Below are positions 8,287 to 16,838 of a stretch of 45,737 nt of DNA, piece after piece. The stretch lies in the NCBI RefSeq assembly GCF_900111795.1, contig NZ_FOJQ01000019.1, positions 1 to 45,737 of the forward strand, in the 5' to 3' direction. Each line of letters opens with the position of its first letter. The stretch's first letter is position 1. The notes under the pieces are model-generated. The model had not been told where the DNA came from. It was given only the letters and a program-made list of their open reading frames with translations, and ran no database searches. The stretch is from Anoxybacillus pushchinoensis (lineage in GTDB: Bacteria > Bacillota > Bacilli > Bacillales > Anoxybacillaceae). The position numbers and the translations under genes are program-made.

Positions 8287-9234
8287 ATGGAACAAAAAGT
8301 TTTGGAAATTATTGATCATATTGAACAGTTTGACACCATTATTATCCACCGTCACGTTCGACCAGATCCTGATGCGTACGGCTCGCAAGGAGGATTAGCA
8401 GAACTAATTCAAGCGTCATTTCCAGAAAAACGAGTATATACGGTTGGAAAAGATGAACCATCGCTCGAATTTTTGCGTAAAATGGATGTCATCCCAGATG
8501 AAATGTATCATGATGCTCTTGTGATCGTTTGCGATACGGCGAATGAAGAGCGCGTATGCGATCAACGCTATAAGCTCGGAAAGAAAATTATTAAAATCGA
8601 TCATCATCCAAATGAAGATCCGTACGGTGACATATTATGGGTAGATACGAGTGCCAGCTCGGTTAGTGAGATGATTTATGAGCTATATTTAATGGGAAAA
8701 GAGCGCGGCCTTGTTTTAACGAAAGAGGCAGCTCGCTTAATTTATGCTGGCATTGTTGGCGATACAGGTCGTTTCCTTTTCCCTAGCACGAATCCGAAAA
8801 CATTTAAGTATGCGAGCGAGCTAATCGAGTACGGCTTTTCTTTTGTTGATTTGTACGAACAACTATACCGAACAAAATTATCGATTGCTCATTTAAGTGG
8901 GTATGTGTTGCAACATTTCGAGCTGTCTGAACACGGCGTTGCCCACATTGTATTAACAAAGGAACTATTGAGCCAGTACGATGCGACGCCAACAGAAGCT
9001 TCACAACTCGTTAGCGTGCTTGGAAATATTGAAGGAATAAAGGCGTGGGTATTTTTCGTGGAGGAAGATGATCAAATTCGTGTTCGTCTTCGCTCAAGAG
9101 GTCCGATCGTCAATGAAGTAGCTAAAAAATATCGCGGTGGAGGTCATCCGCTAGCAGCAGGAGCGTCCATCTATTCGTGGGAAGAAGTAAAACACGTATT
9201 GGCTGACTTAAATGAAGTATGTAAGCAACAGTAG
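8287..9234 (+). CDS. nrnA: Bifunctional oligoribonuclease / 3'-phosphoadenosine-phosphate phosphatase NrnA
   Basis: A 315-residue DHH/DHHA1-family phosphoesterase (Bacillus YtqI). NrnA degrades 2-5-mer RNA left by exoribonucleases and hydrolyses pAp to AMP. Visible motifs: HVRPDPDAYGS near residue 23 (first Asp pair), CDTANEERV, the signature DHHPNEDPYG, and the C-terminal DHHA1 substrate loop RGGGHPLAAGAS. The length matches the family. ATG 8287 follows a GGGAG-rich ribosome site. A 12-bp hairpin at its stop separates it from the convergent ytrI. It is cytosolic and Mn-dependent in characterised members. Confidence 0.95.
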   Translation: MEQKVLEIIDHIEQFDTIIIHRHVRPDPDAYGSQGGLAELIQASFPEKRVYTVGKDEPSLEFLRKMDVIPDEMYHDALVIVCDTANEERVCDQRYKLGKKIIKIDHHPNEDPYGDILWVDTSASSVSEMIYELYLMGKERGLVLTKEAARLIYAGIVGDTGRFLFPSTNPKTFKYASELIEYGFSFVDLYEQLYRTKLSIAHLSGYVLQHFELSEHGVAHIVLTKELLSQYDATPTEASQLVSVLGNIEGIKAWVFFVEEDDQIRVRLRSRGPIVNEVAKKYRGGGHPLAAGASIYSWEEVKHVLADLNEVCKQQ

Positions 9235-9253
9235 GACATATCTACTGTTGCTT
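9223..9253. terminator. Bidirectional terminator between nrnA and ytrI
   Basis: AAGCAACAGTAG (9223-9234) pairs with CTACTGTTGCTT (9242-9253) over 12 perfect base pairs with a 7-base loop. It overlaps both convergent stop codons and is followed by a T-rich stretch in the plus direction. Confidence 0.72.
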
Positions 9254-9742
9254 TAATTTTATTTCAATCGATACGTTAGTGAAAAATAAAATCGTTTCGA
9301 TATCGAGACGGTACGTTCGACTGTCAATGACGTATGTTTTATTTTCAATTGCTTTTTTTAATAGCTCTTTGCTTTTATATACTGTTTCAATATCTTTCGC
9401 TGTAATATGTTGAATGTCTTTTTTTATATTTTCTTCAATGCGAAATGTTGTGTACGTATCGATGCCGTAAGATTGGGCGTTAATTACTTTCACATCAATC
9501 GATTGAATCATCAGTCGCTTTTTATTTTCTTCATTCAGCTGAACATAATCTTGTTGCCAAATGTTTAAATCATGCTTTAGCTGCGCAATGATTTCTTGCT
9601 GAGTTTTTAATTGGCGTACTTGTTTCTCTTGCAAAATGCCAAAAATTTGTGCGAAAACGATCCAACTAACGATTGCACCAATCATGGCTCCAGCGAAAAA
9701 TCGTTGCCAGCCCGGATCGCGTGTGTATGGTGGAACTCTCAT
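9242..9742 (-). CDS. ytrI: Sporulation membrane protein YtrI
   Basis: A 166-residue single-pass membrane protein. A short basic/aromatic N-terminus (MRVPPYTRDPGWQRF) precedes one transmembrane helix at about 16-34. A coiled-coil-like segment follows (about 36-72, rich in Q, E, K and L). The rest is a soluble domain that should face the extracytoplasmic or intermembrane side. It starts with ATG overlapping the ytrH stop (ATGA), so the two are coupled. In Bacillus, ytrH-ytrI is a sigma-E operon needed for efficient sporulation; the molecular role is not defined. Size, order and overlap all match. Confidence 0.85.
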   Translation of the reverse strand: MRVPPYTRDPGWQRFFAGAMIGAIVSWIVFAQIFGILQEKQVRQLKTQQEIIAQLKHDLNIWQQDYVQLNEENKKRLMIQSIDVKVINAQSYGIDTYTTFRIEENIKKDIQHITAKDIETVYKSKELLKKAIENKTYVIDSRTYRLDIETILFFTNVSIEIKLKQQ

Positions 9743-10077
9743 ACGCTATGCTCCTGTGTAAACCAGCGAATGAACGTCATACCTGTTTGGGCTCCTCCAG
9801 TCGCTGATAAAATAAGTAAAAACTGTTTAATGACATCGCGTGTTTCCCCTTGAAAAAAGCCGCGTTCCACGCTATAAAACGTGTCGAACGTCCCACCAAT
9901 CGCCGCAATTAGCGCCCAAATTTTTAAACTGCTTGCGAATCGGTACATCATTGTTAGCGGTGGTTCACCAGATAAAAAAGCCCCAAATCCGCCAATGAAT
10001 GCTCCTCCTACTAACACACCTAAAGCGATGAAATAGCTTTGAATAAAAGCAGGCAAAAACGCTGTTTTCATCTCCAT
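9739..10077 (-). CDS. ytrH: Sporulation membrane protein YtrH
   Basis: A 112-residue polytopic membrane protein starting MEMKTAFLPAFIQSYF. Hydrophobic spans lie at about 12-35 (glycine-rich GVLVGGAFIGGFGAF) and 48-66, with a third possible span at 82-100. I chose ATG 10077, eight bases after AAGGAG; a GTG nine bases upstream would overlap the ribosome site. It is coupled to ytrI. The gene is divergent from the TnpB-related insert and dnaE. The sequence shortly upstream, CCCATATACA on the minus strand, resembles a sigma-E -10 element, consistent with mother-cell expression in Bacillus. Confidence 0.87.
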   Translation of the reverse strand: MEMKTAFLPAFIQSYFIALGVLVGGAFIGGFGAFLSGEPPLTMMYRFASSLKIWALIAAIGGTFDTFYSVERGFFQGETRDVIKQFLLILSATGGAQTGMTFIRWFTQEHSV

Positions 10078-10101
10078 CTCGCTCACTCCTTCTGTATACT
10101 A

Positions 10102-10130
10102 TGTATATGGGACAAACAAGCAAGGTATGT
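10102..10130 (-). promoter_or_regulatory. Possible sigma-E promoter of ytrH-ytrI
   Basis: On the minus strand CATATACA (10109 to 10102) resembles the sigma-E -10 consensus CATACAMT. A weak -35-like ACATACC lies 14 nt upstream. The same CCCATATA core precedes ytaF and ytxC in this window. The -35 match is poor, so this rests mainly on the -10 and on known sigma-E control of ytrH in Bacillus. Confidence 0.35.
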
Positions 10131-10291
10131 TTTGCTTTTCAACATATATGGTTCTGTTTTTTCATTCAATCGTAAAAATTTTGATAAAATATATTTGAGA
10201 TCACACTTCTTTTGTGATTATCTTTACATCTTATTGCATGGCTCTCTGATGAACATATATAGTAAAAGAGAAAGCGAGGTGAACAACGATC

Positions 10292-11509
10292 ATGATGGCG
10301 AATCGAGTGGAAAGGCACATCATTTATCCAAACCATCCGTATTATACGATGATCGACGAATATTGTTTTCGTTCAAAAAATTTGTACAACTTCGCCAACT
10401 ATCAAGTCAGGCAAACGTTTTTCCAACACGGCACGTATCTTTCTTACAACAAGCTAGACAAGTTGCTGAAAACAGAAGGGATGGATGCAGACTATCGAGC
10501 GATGCCAATGGCTCAATCCGCCCAACAAACGTTAAGAATGCTCCATCAAAATTGGCAATCATTTTTTAAGTCGATGAAAGATTGGGCAAAAAACAAAGAC
10601 AAATATACAGGCAGACCGAAACCGCCCAAATATCTCAAAAAAGACGGACGGTATGTGCTTGTGCTAACGAATCAATCATGCAAAGTCGTCGATGAACATA
10701 TCACGTTTCCTGCCTGCTTTCAAGGGTTTCGGTTAAAGACAAACATGAAAGGGAAGCTTCAACAAGTCCGATTCATTCCGAAACACCGCCATATCATCGT
10801 CGAAGTCGTTTACAAAATCCCTATTCCACCGCAAAAACAAGATCACAACAGATGCATCAGTATTGATTTAGGATTAGATAACTTCGCAACCATTGTGAAC
10901 AACGTGGGCAAACAACCGATCGTCATCAATGGTAAAGGTCTAAAATCCGTCAATCAATACTACAACAAACAAATGAGCCACTACCGCAAAGTAGCGAAAC
11001 AGATGAATGGACTCGATTGGACAAAACGAATGAGCAAAATGACAGAAAAACGAAACCGCATCGTAGAAAACTTTATGCACCAAGCGAGTGCCTTTGTCAT
11101 CAAACATGCGTTGTCTTTAGACTGCGATACGATTGTGGTGGGGATGAATAAAGATTGGAAGCGTGAAGTCCATCTCGGAAAGCGCACGAATCAAGCGTTC
11201 GTTCACATTCCGTATCAAACGTTTCTTCATCAGTTGCAGTACAAAACAAAACAGCATGGGATTCGTGTCATCGTGACAGAAGAAAGCTATACATCCAAAT
11301 GCAGTTTTTTAGACATGGAAGAAATCAAAAAGCAAAAACAATACAAAGGAACGCGCATCAAGCGTGGGCTGTTTCAATCTGAAAACGGAACACTCATCCA
11401 CGCAGATGTCAATGGGGCATACAACATCATGAGAAAAGTATTCCCAAAGGCGTTCGCCAATGGGATAGCGGGTGTGGGGTTACACCCGATCCGAGTACAT
11501 GTCGCTTAA
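10292..11509 (+). CDS. Orphan TnpB-related protein (IS200/IS605 accessory, RuvC-like)
   Basis: A 405-residue OrfB/TnpB-related protein; TnpB proteins are RNA-guided RuvC nucleases. An N-terminal helical region with the NLYNFANYQVRQ segment precedes the split RuvC fold. RuvC-I is SIDLGLDN (D192). RuvC-III is HADVNGAYNI (D372). At the usual RuvC-II position the strand reads IVVGMNKDW with glycine at 284, but two glutamates occur at 330-331 in TEESYTSKC, matching the displaced-glutamate arrangement described for some TnpBs and Fanzors. The normal two CxxC zinc-ribbon pairs are absent; only C337 remains. GAGGTG lies 10 nt before ATG 10292. No tnpA is nearby. The 3' end contains a 7-bp hairpin (11469-11488) that may belong to a guide-RNA scaffold. 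Activity is uncertain. Confidence 0.88.
   Translation: MMANRVERHIIYPNHPYYTMIDEYCFRSKNLYNFANYQVRQTFFQHGTYLSYNKLDKLLKTEGMDADYRAMPMAQSAQQTLRMLHQNWQSFFKSMKDWAKNKDKYTGRPKPPKYLKKDGRYVLVLTNQSCKVVDEHITFPACFQGFRLKTNMKGKLQQVRFIPKHRHIIVEVVYKIPIPPQKQDHNRCISIDLGLDNFATIVNNVGKQPIVINGKGLKSVNQYYNKQMSHYRKVAKQMNGLDWTKRMSKMTEKRNRIVENFMHQASAFVIKHALSLDCDTIVVGMNKDWKREVHLGKRTNQAFVHIPYQTFLHQLQYKTKQHGIRVIVTEESYTSKCSFLDMEEIKKQKQYKGTRIKRGLFQSENGTLIHADVNGAYNIMRKVFPKAFANGIAGVGLHPIRVHVA
11469..11488 (+). other. Hairpin in the 3' end of the TnpB-related gene, possible omega-RNA part
   Basis: CGGGTGT (11469-11475) pairs perfectly with ACACCCG (11482-11488) around a six-base loop. It lies inside the last codons, after the final catalytic motif. 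TnpB guide RNAs usually overlap the 3' end of the gene and run past it, so this is a candidate scaffold hairpin. The right end of the element and any guide start are not identifiable from one copy. Confidence 0.3.
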
Positions 11510-11614
11510 ACGGCGTGGACGGATAAACAATTTTGTTAAAATCTTTATCATTATTCTATGATTTTAATAAAATTGATAACCTAATAGAAAAAAATAGAAA
11601 AGGTGGGAGACACA

Positions 11615-14600
11615 TTGTCGTTTATCCATCTACAAGTGCGAAGTGGTTATAGCTTATTAAGTAGCACGGTGAAAATTGAGGAGCTCGTTATGCGGGCGCG
11701 TGAGCTTCAATTTTCAGCAGTTGCGTTAACGGATGAAAACGTCTTGTATGGGGTAATTCCGTTTTATAAGGCGTGTCAAGCGCACGGAATCAAACCGATT
11801 ATCGGTATGATTGCGACAGTATTTGATGAGCACGGGCATACAGATCAACTGGTGCTGTTGGCGAAAAATAACGACGGGTATCGTCAACTTGTCCATATTG
11901 CTACAGCCATTCAATTAAATGACGGAAAGGGTATCTCTTTATGTAACTTATCCCGCTACACGAGCGAATTAATCGGTATGACAAGCGGGGTACATGGGCG
12001 AGTGGAGCAGCATTTGCTGAACGGAGAAATTGCTCAAGCAGAAACGCTCGTGCACACGTACGCCAAGCTATTTCAACGCGGCGATTTTTATATAAATGTG
12101 CAGCGACATGGCTTACAAGAACAAGAAGATTTATTGCCGCTACTTTTTGAACATAGTAAACGATGGGACATGCCGCTCGTGGCGACAAACGATGTACGCT
12201 ACATGTATAAAGAAGATGCTCTTGCTTATGAATGTTTGCTTGCGATGAAGCACGGGAAGAAAATGACCGATTCGAGCCGACCTCGTTTGGCAGCAAATGA
12301 ATATTATTTGAAAAGTGCAGATGATATGACTGCCTTATTTTCTATATGTCATGAGGCGGTGGAAGAAACGGTGCGCATTGCAGAGCGATGCGATGTAACG
12401 TTTGAGCATGAGCAATGGTTTATGCCGCGCTATCCTGTCCCCTCAGGGACAACAGCTGATGAGCATTTGCAATCATGGTGTTGGGAGCAATTGACGAAAC
12501 GTTTTCCAAATCGTCCGCAACCGTACGTTGATCGATTACAATACGAACTACAAATCATTCAACAGATGAACTTTAGCGACTATTTTTTAATTGTTGCCGA
12601 CTTTGTTCGCTTTGCCCGCGAGCAAGGCATATTCGTCGGGCCAGGGCGCGGGTCAGCGGCAGGTTCTCTCGTTGCCTACATACTCGGCATTACACAAATC
12701 GATCCGTTGCAATATGGACTTTTGTTCGAACGCTTTTTAAATCCAGCTCGTTTATCACTTCCCGATATAGATATCGATTTTCCTGATGATCGTCGCGAAG
12801 AAGTGATTCGCTACATTGAACAAAAATATGGAAAAGATTACGTTGCACAAATTATTACGTTTGGGACGTTCGGAACGCGCTCAGCGATTCGCGAAGTTGG
12901 TCGTGTGTTTGATGTAGATGAACACGACGTACAACAAACGTTACATACCGGGCGACTCGACCATACACGGCCATGGCATCGCGTGGTGCAACGTATTGAA
13001 GGATTGCCAAAGCATACGTCGATTCATGCTGCCGGCATTGTCATTAGCCCATGCCCATTAACGGACATCGTTCCTCTTCAAAGTGGGCAAACGACAACAT
13101 ATGTGACGCAATATGCGATGGATGCGCTTGAACAAATAGGACTATTAAAATTTGATTTGCTTGCATTGAAAAATTTAACGACGATCGAGCAGATGATAAA
13201 TAGTATTGAAAAACGGACAGGACGTCGTTTACGTTTTGACGACGTGCCGCTTGATGACGAACAAACGTATGCTCTTTTCAGCCAAGGAGATACATTTGGC
13301 GTATTTCAGCTTGAGTCAGAAGGAATGAAGCGGGTATTGCGCGAATTAAAACCGACAACGTTCGAAGATATTGTTGCAGTAAACGCTCTATTTCGTCCAG
13401 GCCCGATGGAGCAAATCCCAACATACATTTCTCGCAAACATCGTCGTGAATCGATCGTTTACATGCATGATGATTTGAAGTCGATTTTGCAGTCAACATA
13501 TGGCGTCATCATTTATCAAGAACAAATTATGAAAATTGCTGAGAAAATGGCAAACTTTTCGTTAACCCAAGCTGATTTATTACGTCGAGCAATAAGTAAA
13601 AAAGACGTCGCGCAAATGGAAAAAGAGAAAAGGCGCTTCATTGAAGGATGTATGCAAAATGGATACGCTGATCATGTCGCAAACGAATTGTACGAGCTCA
13701 TCGTTCGATTTGCTGGGTATGGATTTAATCGAAGTCATGCGGTCACGTATAGTTACATTTCGTATATGATGGCGTATATTAAAGCGCATTATCCGCTCGA
13801 TTTTTATGCCGCATTATTAACAAACGTAAGCGGTCAAAAAGAAAAAATGATGCAATGTGTGTACGAACTTCGGAAAAAACGAATACGATTACTTCCTCCT
13901 TCGATCGGACGAAGTGAAGAGCACTTTACTGTTGATGAAAACGGTATTCGTTTTGGGTTTTTAGCGATTAAACAAGTTAACTCTGCCTTTATCAAACAAG
14001 TTATTCTGGAGCGCCGAAAGCGACCGTTTTCCGATTTTTTTGATTTTGTTTCCCGACTACGACTCGAACCTTCACAAAGAAAAATGGTTGAAGCGTTCAT
14101 TTTTTCTGGTTGCTTTGATGAATTTCGTATCGAGCGTGCTACTCTTTATGCAAGTATAGATGTGGCGTTTGAGCATGCACAGTTTTTCACATCGCTTCCT
14201 CATATACGACCAAAGTACGTCCATGCTGAGCCGTTATCGCTTATCGATCAGCTCAAGCATGAAAAACAATGGCTCGGCGTATACGTATCTCCACATCCTG
14301 TTGAGTCATTTTCGCATTTTTATTCGATATGGGGAGCAAAACGAATGTATGAGTGGGAAAAGGAAGAATCAAATTACGGTAAAGTGATCGCATACGTTGA
14401 GGAGGTGATGAAAAAGCGGACAAAAAAGGGAGAAGAGATGGCGTTTCTTACAATTTGTGACGATAGCGATGAATGGCATGCTATTGTATTTCCAGCAAGC
14501 TACCGACGTTTTCATTCCATATTGCAACAAGGAACGGTGTTGTATATGGAAGGGAAAATAGAGAAACGGATGAATGGTTGGCATCTAATTGTGCAACAAC

Positions 14601-14836
14601 TGAGGAAGCCAGAGTGTGTATACGTGAAAATTGACGAACAACATGCATCACCGATCGTGTTGCAACAGTTAAAAAACGTGTTAACAACTTATCGTGGGCA
14701 TGTACCTGTTGTTTTGTATTATGAGGCGGAGAGGAAAAAAGTACAGCTTTCCCATGAATATGCCGTTTCTCCACAAGATGAATGCATGAAGCAGTTGACG
14801 GCATTGCTTGGGGACGGAAACGTTGTCGTAAAATAA
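11615..14836 (+). CDS. dnaE: DNA polymerase III alpha subunit, DnaE type
   Basis: A 1073-residue replicative C-family polymerase. In Firmicutes DnaE works beside PolC and extends RNA primers, mainly on the lagging strand. It opens with a PHP domain (SFIHLQVRSGYSLLSS, about 1-220). The palm follows, with catalytic aspartates in PDIDIDFPDDRR and the GPGRGSAAGSL nucleotide loop before it. Fingers and a helix-hairpin-helix region come next, then a C-terminal OB domain (YGKVIAYVEEVMKKRTKKG). I chose TTG 11615, eight bases after AGGTGG; the upstream in-frame GTG lies inside that ribosome site. It is slightly shorter than Bacillus subtilis DnaE. The orphan TnpB-related gene lies directly upstream. 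Confidence 0.96.
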   Translation: MSFIHLQVRSGYSLLSSTVKIEELVMRARELQFSAVALTDENVLYGVIPFYKACQAHGIKPIIGMIATVFDEHGHTDQLVLLAKNNDGYRQLVHIATAIQLNDGKGISLCNLSRYTSELIGMTSGVHGRVEQHLLNGEIAQAETLVHTYAKLFQRGDFYINVQRHGLQEQEDLLPLLFEHSKRWDMPLVATNDVRYMYKEDALAYECLLAMKHGKKMTDSSRPRLAANEYYLKSADDMTALFSICHEAVEETVRIAERCDVTFEHEQWFMPRYPVPSGTTADEHLQSWCWEQLTKRFPNRPQPYVDRLQYELQIIQQMNFSDYFLIVADFVRFAREQGIFVGPGRGSAAGSLVAYILGITQIDPLQYGLLFERFLNPARLSLPDIDIDFPDDRREEVIRYIEQKYGKDYVAQIITFGTFGTRSAIREVGRVFDVDEHDVQQTLHTGRLDHTRPWHRVVQRIEGLPKHTSIHAAGIVISPCPLTDIVPLQSGQTTTYVTQYAMDALEQIGLLKFDLLALKNLTTIEQMINSIEKRTGRRLRFDDVPLDDEQTYALFSQGDTFGVFQLESEGMKRVLRELKPTTFEDIVAVNALFRPGPMEQIPTYISRKHRRESIVYMHDDLKSILQSTYGVIIYQEQIMKIAEKMANFSLTQADLLRRAISKKDVAQMEKEKRRFIEGCMQNGYADHVANELYELIVRFAGYGFNRSHAVTYSYISYMMAYIKAHYPLDFYAALLTNVSGQKEKMMQCVYELRKKRIRLLPPSIGRSEEHFTVDENGIRFGFLAIKQVNSAFIKQVILERRKRPFSDFFDFVSRLRLEPSQRKMVEAFIFSGCFDEFRIERATLYASIDVAFEHAQFFTSLPHIRPKYVHAEPLSLIDQLKHEKQWLGVYVSPHPVESFSHFYSIWGAKRMYEWEKEESNYGKVIAYVEEVMKKRTKKGEEMAFLTICDDSDEWHAIVFPASYRRFHSILQQGTVLYMEGKIEKRMNGWHLIVQQLRKPECVYVKIDEQHASPIVLQQLKNVLTTYRGHVPVVLYYEAERKKVQLSHEYAVSPQDECMKQLTALLGDGNVVVK

Positions 14837-14880
14837 AAAGCTTTACTATTTTTCATTTTTATTATATTTTTATAGAAGTT

Positions 14881-14897
14881 AAGTGGTCAGACCAGTT
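14881..14897 (+). promoter_or_regulatory. GntR/FadR-type palindromic operator before malic enzyme
   Basis: AAGTGGTC-A-GACCAGTT is a 17-bp near-perfect palindrome; only one position breaks the symmetry. The TGGTCnGACCA core is the sequence type bound by FadR-subfamily GntR regulators. A FadR-like regulator is encoded in the same transcription unit (16167-16769), so autoregulation is the simplest reading. The site lies 30 nt before the malic enzyme start. Confidence 0.6.
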
Positions 14898-14926
14898 GTT
14901 GACGACTTTTTAGGGAGGAAGATGTT

Positions 14927-16180
14927 GTGCCGTTGTTTGAAGAAGCGCTTCGTATGCATGAACGTTATCAAGGGAAGCTAGAAGTAAAAGCGAAAGTGCC
15001 ATTAAGGAACGCCTATGATTTAAGTTTGGCGTATTCTCCTGGTGTGGCCGAACCGTGCAAAGCTATTTCTCACGATCCAATCAAAATATACGATTATACA
15101 TTAAAAGCGAACACGGTAGCTGTTGTATCGAATGGAAGTGCGGTATTAGGACTTGGAAACATTGGGGCGGAAGCAGCATTGCCGGTTATGGAAGGAAAAG
15201 CTGTGCTTTTTAAAAGTTTTGCCGGAGTTGATGCCTTTCCGATTTGTTTAAATACATCAGATGTGGAACAAATCATTCAAACAGTTAAACTGCTTGAACC
15301 GACGTTTGGTGGCATCAACTTAGAAGATATTGCTGCTCCGCATTGTTTTATTATTGAAGAGCGATTAAAGGAAGAAATGAACATTCCTGTCTTTCACGAC
15401 GACCAGCACGGAACAGCGATTGTGACTGTTGCGGGTCTAGTCAACGCGTTAAAGTTAGTAAACAAAAAGATGGAAGATATTCAAGTCGTGATTAACGGAG
15501 CAGGTGCGGCAGGCATTGCGATCATGAAGTTGCTCCGCTGTTACGGAGTCGAACATATGATTATGTGCGATTCAAAAGGGGCCATTTATGAGGGGCGTCC
15601 GTACGGAATGAATGACATCAAACATGAAATTGCGCAATGGACAAACGTGGAGAAAAAATCAGGGACGTTACAAGAAGTGATCGTTGGTGCGGATGTATTT
15701 ATTGGTGTATCTGTTGCAGGAGCATTGACAGCTGGCATGGTTGAAACGATGAATCGGGATGCGATCATTTTTGCGATGGCAAACCCGATGCCAGAAATTA
15801 TGCCTGAAGAGGCGCTACAAGCAGGGGCGACGGTTGTCGGAACAGGACGCTCTGACTATCCGAATCAAGTAAATAATGTTTTGGCGTTTCCTGGTATGTT
15901 TAGAGGGGCGCTTGATGTGCGCGCAAAACAAATTAATGAACAAATGAAAATAGCCGCCGTTGAAGCGATTGCCAACTTAATTACAGAAGACGAATTGCGC
16001 GCCGATTATGTCATTCCAGCTCCGTTTGATCCTCGTGTTGCTCCAGCGGTCGCCGCTGCTGTGGCGAAAGCAGCAATCGAAACAGGGGTCGCACGCACGA
16101 TGCTCGATCCAAAAGAGGTAGAACAACGAACGCGACAATTAGTAGCTATTGCAGGTGAGCACAACGATGACGACTTCTAA
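14927..16180 (+). CDS. ytsJ: NAD(P)-dependent malic enzyme
   Basis: A 417-residue malate dehydrogenase (decarboxylating) producing pyruvate, CO2 and NAD(P)H; the Bacillus homologue YtsJ is the main NADPH-forming malic enzyme. Visible motifs: LAYSPGVAEPC (34-44), the metal/substrate segment FHDDQHGTA, and the Rossmann loop INGAGAAGIAIM. The length is that of the short bacterial form, without the phosphotransacetylase domain. GTG 14927 follows GGGAGGA at 8-nt spacing. Upstream is a GntR-type palindrome, and the next gene, a FadR-like regulator, overlaps the 3' end by 14 nt. A malate- or acyl-responsive control loop is inferred. Confidence 0.94.
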   Translation: MPLFEEALRMHERYQGKLEVKAKVPLRNAYDLSLAYSPGVAEPCKAISHDPIKIYDYTLKANTVAVVSNGSAVLGLGNIGAEAALPVMEGKAVLFKSFAGVDAFPICLNTSDVEQIIQTVKLLEPTFGGINLEDIAAPHCFIIEERLKEEMNIPVFHDDQHGTAIVTVAGLVNALKLVNKKMEDIQVVINGAGAAGIAIMKLLRCYGVEHMIMCDSKGAIYEGRPYGMNDIKHEIAQWTNVEKKSGTLQEVIVGADVFIGVSVAGALTAGMVETMNRDAIIFAMANPMPEIMPEEALQAGATVVGTGRSDYPNQVNNVLAFPGMFRGALDVRAKQINEQMKIAAVEAIANLITEDELRADYVIPAPFDPRVAPAVAAAVAKAAIETGVARTMLDPKEVEQRTRQLVAIAGEHNDDDF

Positions 16181-16769
16181 AGTGTACATTGAAACGTTTT
16201 GGCAAATTCATCGCATGATTGAGGAAGCAGGTCTCCAACCTGGAGATCGACTTCCTTCTGAACGAGAATTAGCTGAAAGATTACAAGTTGGACGTTCTTC
16301 TGTTCGCGAAGCACTAAGGGCGTTAGAACTGCTCGGACTTATTGAAACGCGTCGCGGAGAAGGGACGTTTATGAAGCCGTTCGGTGAACATCAGCTCATT
16401 CAACTCCTCGGTTCGTTTATTTTACAAGGAAATCGGGAAAAACGGGATTTAGTTGAAACAAAATTGCTAATCGAGCGAACGTGCCTGCAGCTTGCTTGCG
16501 AACGAATGACAGAGGAGAAGTTCGAGCACATTGCGCAAGTGGAGCACACGTACCATTTGTTTTTTCGACGAATTGTGGAAGCAACGGATAATTATTTATT
16601 GCTACGCATTTGGCTCGTATTACACGACTTTTTTGAGCACGTATATACAATAGATGTCCCTTCCGAATTTTATGACGAAATGTCGCAGGCGCTACAAAAA
16701 AAATGTTGCGTAGAAGCAGTGGCTGTTTATGAGCGATATGTCATGCAAAATATGTCGAAAGACAAATGA
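16167..16769 (+). CDS. GntR-family (FadR subfamily) transcriptional regulator
   Basis: A 200-residue regulator. The N-terminal winged helix (10-70) shows PGDRLPSERELAERLQVGRS and VREALRALELLGLIETRRGEGTF split across two helices, typical of GntR. The C-terminal all-helical FCD-type effector domain covers about 78-195. The usual FCD metal-ligand pattern is poorly kept (HLFFRRIVEATDN), so its ligand may bind without metal. ATG 16167 lies eight bases after AGGTGA and overlaps the malic enzyme gene by 14 nt, indicating coupling. It sits between malic enzyme and accDA, where Bacillus subtilis has no regulator, so it may link malate decarboxylation and malonyl-CoA supply. The effector is unknown. 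Confidence 0.88.
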   Translation: MTTSKVYIETFWQIHRMIEEAGLQPGDRLPSERELAERLQVGRSSVREALRALELLGLIETRRGEGTFMKPFGEHQLIQLLGSFILQGNREKRDLVETKLLIERTCLQLACERMTEEKFEHIAQVEHTYHLFFRRIVEATDNYLLLRIWLVLHDFFEHVYTIDVPSEFYDEMSQALQKKCCVEAVAVYERYVMQNMSKDK

Positions 16770-16838
16770 CACAATATGACAAACAAAGTTGTCTTTATTC
16801 GGTAAAGTAGAAATGGACGAAGTAGGGGAGGGAAACAT

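Noticed and set aside
10200-10218. Hairpin ATCACA/TGTGAT upstream of the TnpB-related gene as a left-end transposon hairpin
   Set aside because: Only six base pairs in AT-rich sequence, with no second copy to define an element end.
16778-16793. Inverted repeat GACAA-N6-TTGTC before accD as a FapR or FadR operator
   Set aside because: It matches neither the FapR consensus nor the palindrome before malic enzyme.
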